DNA of 7,842 nt from an uncultured Alphaproteobacteria bacterium. Its GTDB lineage: Bacteria; Pseudomonadota; Alphaproteobacteria; RF32; CAG-239. A program made the position numbers and the translations under genes. The stretch's first letter is position 1. Each line of letters starts with the position of its first letter. Shown piece after piece: positions 1-6,263 of the stretch. The stretch covers positions 1-7,842 of the forward strand of contig CALXTG010000147.1 in NCBI GenBank assembly GCA_944391355.1, given 5' to 3'. The notes beneath the pieces were generated by a model, which was not told the origin of the DNA, did no database searches, and saw only the letters and a list, made by a program, of their open reading frames with translations.

Positions 1-72
1 ACACCAGTCTTAACCTCAGAGTAAAGCTGAGTTTTCTGAAATTCTGGCTCTAACTCTTCAGATAAAACGACT
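1..72. other. 72-base stretch after the last complete gene; no supportable gene or terminator
   Basis: Downstream of the glycosyltransferase stop one minus-strand frame stays open to the window edge (reading LSEELEPEFQKTQLYSEV) but has no ATG, GTG or TTG start inside the window. A 5-bp inverted repeat (CTCAG/CTGAG, 15-31) lacks a good T-run for a minus-strand terminator. The operon therefore may continue beyond base 1. Confidence 0.4.
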
Positions 73-1062
73 TTATTTCTTCCATAACAGGTACAACTTC
101 AAAGCATCATATCTGGCCTTATATTTCCGTGAAATATCATTTAAGGTTATTTTACGCATAAATTTAAGCACTGCCAATGCAAAGGAATTTAATAATTTAT
201 ACTTTGCCGGCCCTTTTATATTCGCAAAACATTGCCTAATTTCTTTGTCATTTAAATATTGAGCGGCATAACAGGTCGCATAACTAAAATATTCTCTTTC
301 ATAGGCTTTGGATATTTTGAAAGATTTTTCCATTTCTTCAAAAAACTTAATATGCGGCACACCGCAGCGACAAAACCATTGAGGCTGCTTATTGGCTCCG
401 GTCCAAACCCCGCCGGCATTCCTTCTGTACACCGCCATAACCTCAGGCAAAAAACCGATCTTGCCGACCTGCGCATGTAACAAATGCAAAAACCAGTCTC
501 CGGGGAGAATATGTTCCGGCATCAGATTATAACTCTCCTTATGAAACCGCCATCGATAAACAACCGAGTTGGTTTGAATAAAATTGCGCTTTAACAGAGA
601 AGCGAAATTTAATTCTCCTGCCCTTTGCAAAAGCCTCTGATCCGGATATATTTCTTCTCCCGCCGGATTATTCTGGTCAACAATCCTGACCGGGTGAAAA
701 CAAAGCGAATAATCAGGATGCGAATCTAAAAAATCAACCTGCTTTTGCAGCTTATTCTCATCTGTCCAATAATCATCCCCTTCGCAAAAAGCGACATATT
801 CACCCCTGACATACGGCCAAATTTTTTCTTTATCAAAAGCAATTCCATTAGACCACTGGTTTTCTTCTTCTAAAATAGGTCTGATAATATCCGGATATTT
901 ATCTGCATATTGTAAAATAATGTCCCGTGTCCCATCCGTAGATGCATCATCATGCACTAAAACTTCAAACGGAAATTTGGTTTTTTGCATCACAAACCCG
1001 TCCAAAGTCTGAAATAAGGAGCTTGAATGATTATAAGTCAGACAAATTATTGAGAGTTTCAT
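73..1062 (-). CDS. Family 2 glycosyltransferase (GT-A fold)
   Basis: A 329-residue GT-A inverting glycosyltransferase. The N-terminal nucleotide-sugar fold opens with LSIICLTYNH (3-12), then EVLVHDDASTDGT (33-45), and the metal-binding acidic motif EGDDYW (94-99; Asp96/Asp97). An acidic site PGDWFLH (187-193) is the probable catalytic-base region, followed by VYRRNAGGVW (211-220). The C-terminal 90 residues are basic and aromatic without a clear transmembrane helix, suggesting peripheral membrane contact while it adds a sugar to a lipid-linked oligosaccharide. Donor and acceptor cannot be read; the amidosugar made upstream is an attractive donor but this is only inference. ATG 1062 lies about 19 bases after the fusion gene's TGA with GGAAAAG upstream, so it belongs to the same operon. 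No terminator is seen after its TAA. Confidence 0.92.
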   Translation of the reverse strand: MKLSIICLTYNHSSSLFQTLDGFVMQKTKFPFEVLVHDDASTDGTRDIILQYADKYPDIIRPILEEENQWSNGIAFDKEKIWPYVRGEYVAFCEGDDYWTDENKLQKQVDFLDSHPDYSLCFHPVRIVDQNNPAGEEIYPDQRLLQRAGELNFASLLKRNFIQTNSVVYRWRFHKESYNLMPEHILPGDWFLHLLHAQVGKIGFLPEVMAVYRRNAGGVWTGANKQPQWFCRCGVPHIKFFEEMEKSFKISKAYEREYFSYATCYAAQYLNDKEIRQCFANIKGPAKYKLLNSFALAVLKFMRKITLNDISRKYKARYDALKLYLLWKK

Positions 1063-1081
1063 AGTTCTTTTCCGCTTCCGA

Positions 1082-3454
1082 TCAGGCTCCTTTCTTTAAT
1101 CGTCTGACATCTCTTACCCTCGTATGATATTTTTTCGCTTTCTCTTTATATTTCTTTCTGAGATTACCAAATACCAAATTTTTCAAAATCTTATATTTCA
1201 AATATCGGTAATAATTTCTCTTATAATTTAAAATGGCAACAACATCTTCTTTTGACGCTGCGTTACACGGCTGAAGCGTTACTGCTCGGATTTTATCATT
1301 TAATTCTTGAATAACAGCATCGGCCGGATTTATTTTCGACAAATCTTTAGGTGCTGCAAGAGCAGCTTTTAACCACTTTAGCGAACGCTCCTTTTCTTTT
1401 GCCAACACAGCATTAACCTTACCCCAATCAATCGGCTCAAATAAATCAGGACGATTTTCAATTGAAGAAACATCAACCAATAACTTATTTTCTAAGCCAA
1501 ACTTTCTCAGCACAGACATATATCTATTCTCATCAAACCCGCCAATTTTATATATAATAAAGGGTTTATTAAATATAATGGCAAAACACATCCCATGAAA
1601 CGAATGAGTAATAATCATATTGCAGTTTTTTATATATTTCAGCCAATCTTCAACGCTTATAAGGTTTTTATCATTTATATCGACGACCGGTAAGTTATAT
1701 TTCGAAGTAACAAAATCAACAAGTTTATCCGTGATTTTATTTGGCCAAAATATATATTTTGCAATATATTTTTCAGGCATTTCTATATTTGAGTTTTCAA
1801 TTAATTCGTCATATTTATGTTTATCTGTCACAAAAACAGGATCTAAAATACAATCGGCATCTACCCCAAACTTATCTTTACATAATTTTGTACCGACATC
1901 CTCTCTGGTCGAAATTTTATCAAATTTTTCCAAATAATATCTTAATTTATATTTTTCTTCGGAAGTATGACGATAGTCATAGGTTCCAAAACTTGTCGCA
2001 TAAGCAATTTTTTTGGCATCCGGCGCCGCAAATGAAAAGAGATGGATATATTCACTGCTTATTTTTTTAAAAAACGGCGGATGCCACATGCAATCAGACC
2101 CGACAACAAAAGTCGTGGTTTCATAATTCAATGTTGTCAAATCCTTAAGATTTGAACATTCTTTAGTCAAATCAAAATATTTATTCGCAAACTTTTCAGA
2201 AAAAGATCCCTGATATTCTGCTTTTCCTAAAATAAAATTTATGATTTTGGGCGTATATCCCAAACTTTTTATCATTTCCTGCAAAGCAAATGATGTTAAA
2301 GAAGAACCATAATTTTTATAGGCCCAAACTCCCATAATGGCACAATCATATTGATTCGCAATGCAATAATCCGTAGCTTCTCTTAAAGTTTTTCCCTCCC
2401 TTAAAAGCCGAAAAAACGCTTTTCTGTTCGGATGCTGTGGCAAAGTTCTGTACAGTGTCCAATTATAATATTTGGCATATTCAATCGGAACATTTTGGCA
2501 AAGCTGCGCCGTTTTACTTATAACTCTGAAAATCTCAGCTGCTTTAACACTATTAGTCAGAAGCATTGAAGTTCCGAATTTATCATTTAGCTTTTCGTTA
2601 AATCTTTCAACAGCCCAAAAATCAGCAATCGTAAAATCAGCCTCTCTCGGAATTTTTGTAAATGGGCAAGAACCGCAGCTGGGACGTAAACACATATTTT
2701 TTAAAAAAGCATTTAAATATAAACACTGTTCTTTTGTATAGCTGAAAACGCCTGAAGTAGTAGTAGTAGTAGTATATACGTCCCATCCGGTTACCTTATC
2801 TCTAAAATTCGTATTAATAAAATCTCCCTGCGCAGCTTCTTTCAAATACATATCAAATATTTTTTGTGGAGGAACACCGTGGCACAGTATATCAACGGTT
2901 ATTAAATTATCATATTTTTTACCCAAAAATGTATTTAATCCTGCGACCTGACAAGGAGTACCGGAAAAGAGGACCAATTTATTATCTTTTAAAAGTTTTT
3001 TGATTTTTAAATAAACATTATTGGTATCGGCCTGAACATATTTTGAACCTCTGAGTCTGTCCAGCTCATCTTTTGTATTAATTATAATATGCTGAACCAA
3101 TGAACCTTTCGTATAGGCTACGCCGCAGACATAACCGCCTTTATCAAGTACATACTCTGCCAGAAGAGTAAATGCACCGCCGGATGAACTTTTCATTCTT
3201 ATGTCATCATTTGCCATCACAGCATAACAATCCGGATTGTCAGAATTAGAATTATAAACCTCCGACTTGTTCAGAGAAGGACAGGCTTTTTTACACAAAC
3301 CACAGTTTGTACATTTTTTATCATCAATAGCCGGATAGAAAAAACCTTCCTCATCTTCTTTCATACAAATAGCACCGGCGGGACAAATATTCGCACAAGC
3401 TCTGCAACCAAAACATTTATTCTTCTCTGCCGTTACGCAGTTGATATTATTCAT
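1082..3454 (-). CDS. Fusion protein: 2x[4Fe-4S] ferredoxin + FrhB/FdhB-like flavoprotein + polysaccharide pyruvyl transferase
   Basis: A large cytoplasmic fusion (about 790 aa; numbering from ATG 3460). Residues 16-26 and 50-60 are two ferredoxin motifs (CFGCRACANICP; CTNCGLCKKACP) with all eight cysteines. Residues about 75-350 match coenzyme F420 hydrogenase/dehydrogenase beta-subunit (FrhB) domains: SSSGGAF, FSGTPCQVAGL, DILCHGVPP and the cysteine-bearing RPSCGSCPFTKIPREADFTIADFW region (259-282). Residues about 371-650 are a polysaccharide pyruvyl transferase domain: MGVWAYKNYGSSL, VVGSDCMWH, STREDVG, LDPVF and ITHSFHG with conserved His622. A basic, aromatic tail (745-792) may contact the membrane. 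FrhB proteins move electrons between ferredoxin and flavin; pyruvyl transferases move pyruvate from phosphoenolpyruvate to sugars. Fusions of this kind occur in glycan loci, but the joint reaction is unknown to me. AGGAG at 3461-3465 abuts ATG 3460 and is 6 bases from ATG 3454, so 3454 is the better start. Confidence 0.88.
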   Translation of the reverse strand: MNNINCVTAEKNKCFGCRACANICPAGAICMKEDEEGFFYPAIDDKKCTNCGLCKKACPSLNKSEVYNSNSDNPDCYAVMANDDIRMKSSSGGAFTLLAEYVLDKGGYVCGVAYTKGSLVQHIIINTKDELDRLRGSKYVQADTNNVYLKIKKLLKDNKLVLFSGTPCQVAGLNTFLGKKYDNLITVDILCHGVPPQKIFDMYLKEAAQGDFINTNFRDKVTGWDVYTTTTTTSGVFSYTKEQCLYLNAFLKNMCLRPSCGSCPFTKIPREADFTIADFWAVERFNEKLNDKFGTSMLLTNSVKAAEIFRVISKTAQLCQNVPIEYAKYYNWTLYRTLPQHPNRKAFFRLLREGKTLREATDYCIANQYDCAIMGVWAYKNYGSSLTSFALQEMIKSLGYTPKIINFILGKAEYQGSFSEKFANKYFDLTKECSNLKDLTTLNYETTTFVVGSDCMWHPPFFKKISSEYIHLFSFAAPDAKKIAYATSFGTYDYRHTSEEKYKLRYYLEKFDKISTREDVGTKLCKDKFGVDADCILDPVFVTDKHKYDELIENSNIEMPEKYIAKYIFWPNKITDKLVDFVTSKYNLPVVDINDKNLISVEDWLKYIKNCNMIITHSFHGMCFAIIFNKPFIIYKIGGFDENRYMSVLRKFGLENKLLVDVSSIENRPDLFEPIDWGKVNAVLAKEKERSLKWLKAALAAPKDLSKINPADAVIQELNDKIRAVTLQPCNAASKEDVVAILNYKRNYYRYLKYKILKNLVFGNLRKKYKEKAKKYHTRVRDVRRLKKGA
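2756..2773 (-). repeat. (ACT)6 trinucleotide tract encoding six threonines
   Basis: Six perfect AGT units on the plus strand read ACT on the coding strand and give Thr230-Thr235 in the FrhB-like domain of the fusion protein. Length change would add or remove threonines without a frameshift, so it cannot act as a classical on/off phase switch. All six threonines use the same codon. Confidence 0.9.
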
Positions 3455-4097
3455 CGACATCTCCTATTTTCAACGCCGGATTACCGTGCATATAACAATT
3501 ATTCCGACAACCTTTATATATGCAGCTGAGCGGAGCAACTTTATTATTATCACCGATTCTGGCTCCGGGCAAAATTATGCTTGCGGTACCGATGGTATTG
3601 GAATTACCAATTCTGGCTCCTCCCAAAACCTGGGTTTTTCCTCCAAAAAAATTAAAATCTCCGATTTTCACATCATGAGAAATCGTAACATCACCATTGA
3701 ATAAGTTCCCATTGCCGATTTTTACGTGTGGCGCGGGTGTGCAAGGTGACACAAAAATATTTCCTTCTCCAATTTCTACCAGAGGAGATAGGTAGCAATA
3801 AGGCATTAATGCCAGTGTATAAAACTTTGCATTGGCTTTCTGTTTTATATCTTTGTAAATTTTTTTTCTAAGCTCTGGATAGCCGGCCCCGATAACAGCA
3901 TAATCATCTTCACCGAACTCAAATTCAGACAAATCACCTCGAAAATATTGATTCAGATTCCCCAAATCAACTTGATAACCATTATGTCCTATAAAACCGC
4001 CAAAACTTACTTCAGGATTTTGATATGAAATAAACAAAATATACTGATAGCATTCTTTAGCAAAACCTTTTCCCCCGACTACATATATTTTGGGCAT
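3447..4097 (-). CDS. NeuD/PglD/VioB-like sugar N-acyltransferase (left-handed beta-helix)
   Basis: A 216-residue two-domain sugar acyltransferase. The N-terminal part is a small Rossmann-like nucleotide-sugar binding domain opening with IYVVGGKGFAKE (4-15). From about residue 104 come hexapeptide repeats of the left-handed parallel beta-helix (for example VEIGEGN, VKIGNGN, VKIGDFN, ARIGNSN, ARIGDNN). His141 in ISHDVKIGDF lies where PglD has its catalytic base. Relatives acylate the 4-amino group of UDP- or dTDP-4-amino-4,6-dideoxy sugars, normally from acetyl-CoA. It immediately follows aminotransferase, KAS III, ACP and reductase genes, so I infer it transfers a 3-hydroxyacyl group from ACP (or CoA) to the amino sugar; donor choice is not readable from the sequence. 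ATG 4097 abuts the upstream TAG with only a weak GGA as ribosome site, so it probably depends on translational coupling. Its end overlaps the next gene. Confidence 0.88.
   Translation of the reverse strand: MPKIYVVGGKGFAKECYQYILFISYQNPEVSFGGFIGHNGYQVDLGNLNQYFRGDLSEFEFGEDDYAVIGAGYPELRKKIYKDIKQKANAKFYTLALMPYCYLSPLVEIGEGNIFVSPCTPAPHVKIGNGNLFNGDVTISHDVKIGDFNFFGGKTQVLGGARIGNSNTIGTASIILPGARIGDNNKVAPLSCIYKGCRNNCYMHGNPALKIGDVDE
3461..3466 (-). promoter_or_regulatory. Shine-Dalgarno TAGGAG that decides the start of the redox-pyruvyl transferase fusion
   Basis: TAGGAG directly touches ATG 3460, which is too close for initiation, but is 6 bases from the in-frame ATG 3454. It lies inside the last codons of the acyltransferase gene, so termination and reinitiation are coupled. 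Confidence 0.7.
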
Positions 4098-4835
4098 CTA
4101 TATACATCCACAGTCAACAATATAATTTTGTCTGGACAACCAATGAGCTTTATCGGAAAGTAAAAAAACAACCATATTGGCAACATCTGAAACCTGACCT
4201 GCCCCCAAAGGATAAAAAGTTTCAATTGTCCTGTTGTCTTCCGTCTCTTTTATCATTGGCGTAATAATATCAGACGGGGAAACACAATTGACACGTATTC
4301 CCTGAGAAGCAAGTTCCCTTGCCATAACTTTTGCCGATGAAATTAAGGCAGCTTTGGCTCCTGCATAAGTTGCCATTCCTCTATCTGTAGAAATGGCTGC
4401 TATTGAAGAAATAAATACAATTGAAGCCCCTCTTCCCACATTATTACGCCGGTCTCCGAAACCTTTACTTAAGAATAAAGGCGCATAATAATCTATATTA
4501 AACAGCTTTTGCATACTGCCATAATCTAAAATTTGTAAGGGTTGAATATCTACAATTCCCGCACAATAGGCAAGCCCCGTAAATTTACCATATTTATTTT
4601 TTAAGTCTTTAACATACTGAGGCAACGCTTCAATATCTTCAGCTAAATCTTTTATCTCAATATGCATATTTTCAGGAAATTTGCATTTTGCGCGCATTGC
4701 ATTTAAACGCTCCAGGTTTCTGGCAACTGCAACAACCGTGGCTCCTAACTCATTTAGGAGAAGAGCAACCCCTTCTCCCAACCCTGAGCTGGCACCTGTT
4801 ACAATAAATATCTGCTCCTTATTAAAACTAATCAT
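4098..4835 (-). CDS. Short-chain dehydrogenase/reductase, FabG-like 3-oxoacyl-ACP reductase
   Basis: A classical SDR of 245 aa (counting from ATG 4835; residue numbers here include the extra TTG-encoded first residue). The Rossmann cofactor loop is TGASSGLG (14-21); Arg40 after strand 2 suggests NADPH. The usual NNAG is YCAG (91-94). Asn114 and the catalytic Ser145, Tyr158 and Lys162 (YAGAK) are all present. Next to KAS III and ACP the likely reaction is reduction of a 3-oxoacyl-ACP to a 3-hydroxyacyl-ACP. An alternative is reduction of a sugar intermediate, since SDRs are versatile. No dehydratase or enoyl reductase follows, so the hydroxyl would be kept. Start: AGGAAG at 4844-4849 is 8 bases from ATG 4835 and 5 from an in-frame TTG at 4838; I prefer the ATG. 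The gene overlaps the ACP gene by 8 bases, and its TAG directly abuts the next ATG. Confidence 0.88.
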   Translation of the reverse strand: MISFNKEQIFIVTGASSGLGEGVALLLNELGATVVAVARNLERLNAMRAKCKFPENMHIEIKDLAEDIEALPQYVKDLKNKYGKFTGLAYCAGIVDIQPLQILDYGSMQKLFNIDYYAPLFLSKGFGDRRNNVGRGASIVFISSIAAISTDRGMATYAGAKAALISSAKVMARELASQGIRVNCVSPSDIITPMIKETEDNRTIETFYPLGAGQVSDVANMVVFLLSDKAHWLSRQNYIVDCGCI

Positions 4836-5058
4836 CAATTTTGCTTCCTGCCATTTGGATTAAATCATTTACCTGATGAATTTCTTTTAACTGGTTCAAA
4901 GTAATTTTGATACCGAAATTCTTGTCAAAATAGCTCATAATAGCCATTTTAGATAAAGAATCCCATTCTTCATAATCTTCCAACATATCTTCGGCATTAC
5001 AGGCTTCATCTCTTTGCAATACATCTTCCAGAGCAACTAAAAAATCAGCTTTTTTCAT
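4828..5058 (-). CDS. Acyl carrier protein
   Basis: A 76-residue acidic protein with the ACP pattern: a helix 1 region FLVALEDVL, then EEWDSLSKMAI, where Ser34 in the DSL motif is the expected phosphopantetheine attachment site, and the later helices. Length is typical for a stand-alone ACP. The residues after the motif (DSLSKMAI rather than DSLDTVEL of AcpP) mark it as a specialised carrier, of the sort found in surface-glycan and nonribosomal loci, rather than the fatty-acid housekeeping copy. It sits between KAS III and a ketoreductase, so I infer it carries the growing short acyl chain. AAAGGA lies 7 bases before ATG 5058. Its end overlaps the start of the reductase gene, implying coupled translation. 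It needs a phosphopantetheinyl transferase, which is not encoded in this window. Confidence 0.93.
   Translation of the reverse strand: MKKADFLVALEDVLQRDEACNAEDMLEDYEEWDSLSKMAIMSYFDKNFGIKITLNQLKEIHQVNDLIQMAGSKIDD
4844..4849 (-). promoter_or_regulatory. Shine-Dalgarno AGGAAG for the SDR gene, inside the ACP gene
   Basis: AGGAAG within the last ACP codons is 8 bases before ATG 4835 and 5 before the in-frame TTG 4838. This spacing favours ATG 4835 and an 8-base overlap with the ACP gene. Confidence 0.6.
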
Positions 5059-5065
5059 TTTATTT

Positions 5066-5071
5066 TCCTTT
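5066..5071 (-). promoter_or_regulatory. Shine-Dalgarno AAAGGA for the ACP gene
   Basis: AAAGGA lies 7 bases before ATG 5058 in the 13-base gap after the KAS III stop. It is among the best ribosome sites here and would allow strong independent ACP translation, as a carrier protein may need. Confidence 0.65.
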
Positions 5072-6247
5072 CTAATTGTTATTTCCGCTTAATTTGTTTT
5101 TCCAATAATCCAAGTATTTTTCTCTGGTCATAAAATCGTCAGGTTTTTTGTAATTTACGATACCCGACGAATATATATGATCCAGTTCCAAAATCACGCT
5201 TGCACAAGCCAAACCATTTCCAAATCCCGAACAAATAACTTTCGATGACTGCCCGGTTATTTCTTCGGAATATACATGATTGATTGTTGTCGGTATTGAA
5301 CACATTGTATTATTGCCGTAATTTTCAAAAGCAGCGTAAGGAACTTTTTCCCGTTCAAAACCAACTGCATCCCCTACTGCCTGAATAATCTGCTTGTTAG
5401 CCTGGTGCAGACATAACCCAATGAAATCGTTATATTTCATACTCGCATATTTCATCAGCTCTTTAATATTTTCCGGTACAACGGAAATTGTAAAATTAAA
5501 TACGGCAATACCATCCATATAACCATTGAAAACCGTTAACTTATTTCCGAACGGGGTTTCTATCGGATTAGTCAACAAGTCATGGAACAACTTATAGTCC
5601 TCTGTTTTTCCTAAATTAAATTTACATCTCTGCCCGGAAACCGGTGTCATTATCGCTTCATAATCTTTAGAAACTGTTTCAATATTGTAAAAAGACTCTA
5701 CTTTTTTATCACTCCATTCTATAAGTGTTGCGGTGCCGCCGTCACCAAAAACCGGCGCAGAGATTCTATCTGCGGGATCCATTCCTGTTGACGGAGTATC
5801 TGCCGCTATTAATAAAACCTTTTTACAAGTCCCAGCTTCAATCATTTGGCTGGATAACCACAATCCGTAAATCCATGCCGGGCATCCCTGATTAACATCA
5901 AATACGGCACATTGCTGCGACAACCCAAGCTTATTATGGATGTAAAAAGATGTGGCCGGAGCTTGAAAATCAGGCTTCTGACACATATAGACAAGAGCAT
6001 CAATAGACGATTTGTCTATATTCATTTCTTTTATTAAAATCTCGGCTGCTTGAATTCCTAGATCAGACGGCGTAACATCATAATCAACTACTCTGCGCTT
6101 CCAGAATCCAACCATTTTGCGCATTCTGTCAATTTTTTTGATATTATTATCATAGTACTGTGCCTCGTCATATATATTTATTTCCTTTTCCGGTACAACA
6201 GTACTGATACCTGTAACCTTAACATGTTCAAACTTTGATAAACTCAT
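5072..6247 (-). CDS. 3-oxoacyl-ACP synthase III (FabH-like KAS III) of the sugar-acylation module
   Basis: A thiolase-fold condensing enzyme with a complete KAS III triad: Cys122 in VNQGCPAWIYG, His281 in CLHQANKQ and Asn312 in NYGNNTMCSIP, plus the C-terminal glycine loop SGFGNG (340-345). KAS III enzymes condense an acyl-CoA primer with malonyl-ACP to give a 3-oxoacyl-ACP. At 391 aa it is about 70 residues longer than typical housekeeping FabH (about 320). The excess appears to lie around residues 185-245 and in a charged C-terminal tail after residue 355. It is followed after 13 bases by an ACP and then a reductase, so I infer it makes the acyl chain (simplest case acetoacetyl-ACP) for an amino-sugar rather than membrane lipid. 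A strong AGGAG lies 10 bases before ATG 6247 and overlaps the stop of the preceding gene. A role in starting a longer acyl or polyketide chain cannot be excluded. Confidence 0.9.
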   Translation of the reverse strand: MSLSKFEHVKVTGISTVVPEKEINIYDEAQYYDNNIKKIDRMRKMVGFWKRRVVDYDVTPSDLGIQAAEILIKEMNIDKSSIDALVYMCQKPDFQAPATSFYIHNKLGLSQQCAVFDVNQGCPAWIYGLWLSSQMIEAGTCKKVLLIAADTPSTGMDPADRISAPVFGDGGTATLIEWSDKKVESFYNIETVSKDYEAIMTPVSGQRCKFNLGKTEDYKLFHDLLTNPIETPFGNKLTVFNGYMDGIAVFNFTISVVPENIKELMKYASMKYNDFIGLCLHQANKQIIQAVGDAVGFEREKVPYAAFENYGNNTMCSIPTTINHVYSEEITGQSSKVICSGFGNGLACASVILELDHIYSSGIVNYKKPDDFMTREKYLDYWKNKLSGNNN

Positions 6248-6254
6248 GAAACAA

Positions 6255-6263
6255 CTTCTCCTA
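6255..6263 (-). promoter_or_regulatory. Shine-Dalgarno TAGGAGAAG for KAS III, overlapping the aminotransferase stop codon
   Basis: The TAG stop of the aminotransferase forms the first three bases of this purine-rich site; AGGAG is 10 bases from ATG 6247. The arrangement ties the two translation units together. Confidence 0.65.

Noticed and set aside
15..35. Hairpin CTCAG-AGTAAAG-CTGAG followed by TTTT as a terminator
   Set aside because: The stem is only 5 bp, the T-run is four bases and on the plus strand, where there is no gene to terminate; on the minus strand no T-run follows.
1..105. Minus-strand frame open to the window edge after the glycosyltransferase (includes LSEELEPEFQKTQLYSEV)
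   Set aside because: About 33 codons with no ATG, GTG or TTG start and no domain signal; this length can be open by chance. It would only be real if a frameshift or noncanonical start is shown.
259..480. Plus-strand open frame, and similar ones at 1620-1937, 1741-2070, 2472-2741, 3441-3704, 4681-4863, 6591-6839 and 6843-7076, plus a minus-strand one at 252-476
   Set aside because: All lie antisense to or out of frame with well-supported enzyme genes, show no recognisable domain, and have compositions expected of shadow frames in AT-rich DNA.
2756..2773. The (ACT)6 tract as a phase-variation on/off switch
   Set aside because: Units of three bases cannot shift the reading frame, and the tract is inside a coding region, not a promoter spacer.
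5072..6247. Housekeeping fatty-acid synthesis cluster (fabH-acpP-fabG)
   Set aside because: There is no fabD, fabF or plsX, the KAS III is oversized, the ACP motif differs from AcpP, and the genes are embedded between a sugar aminotransferase and a sugar acyltransferase.
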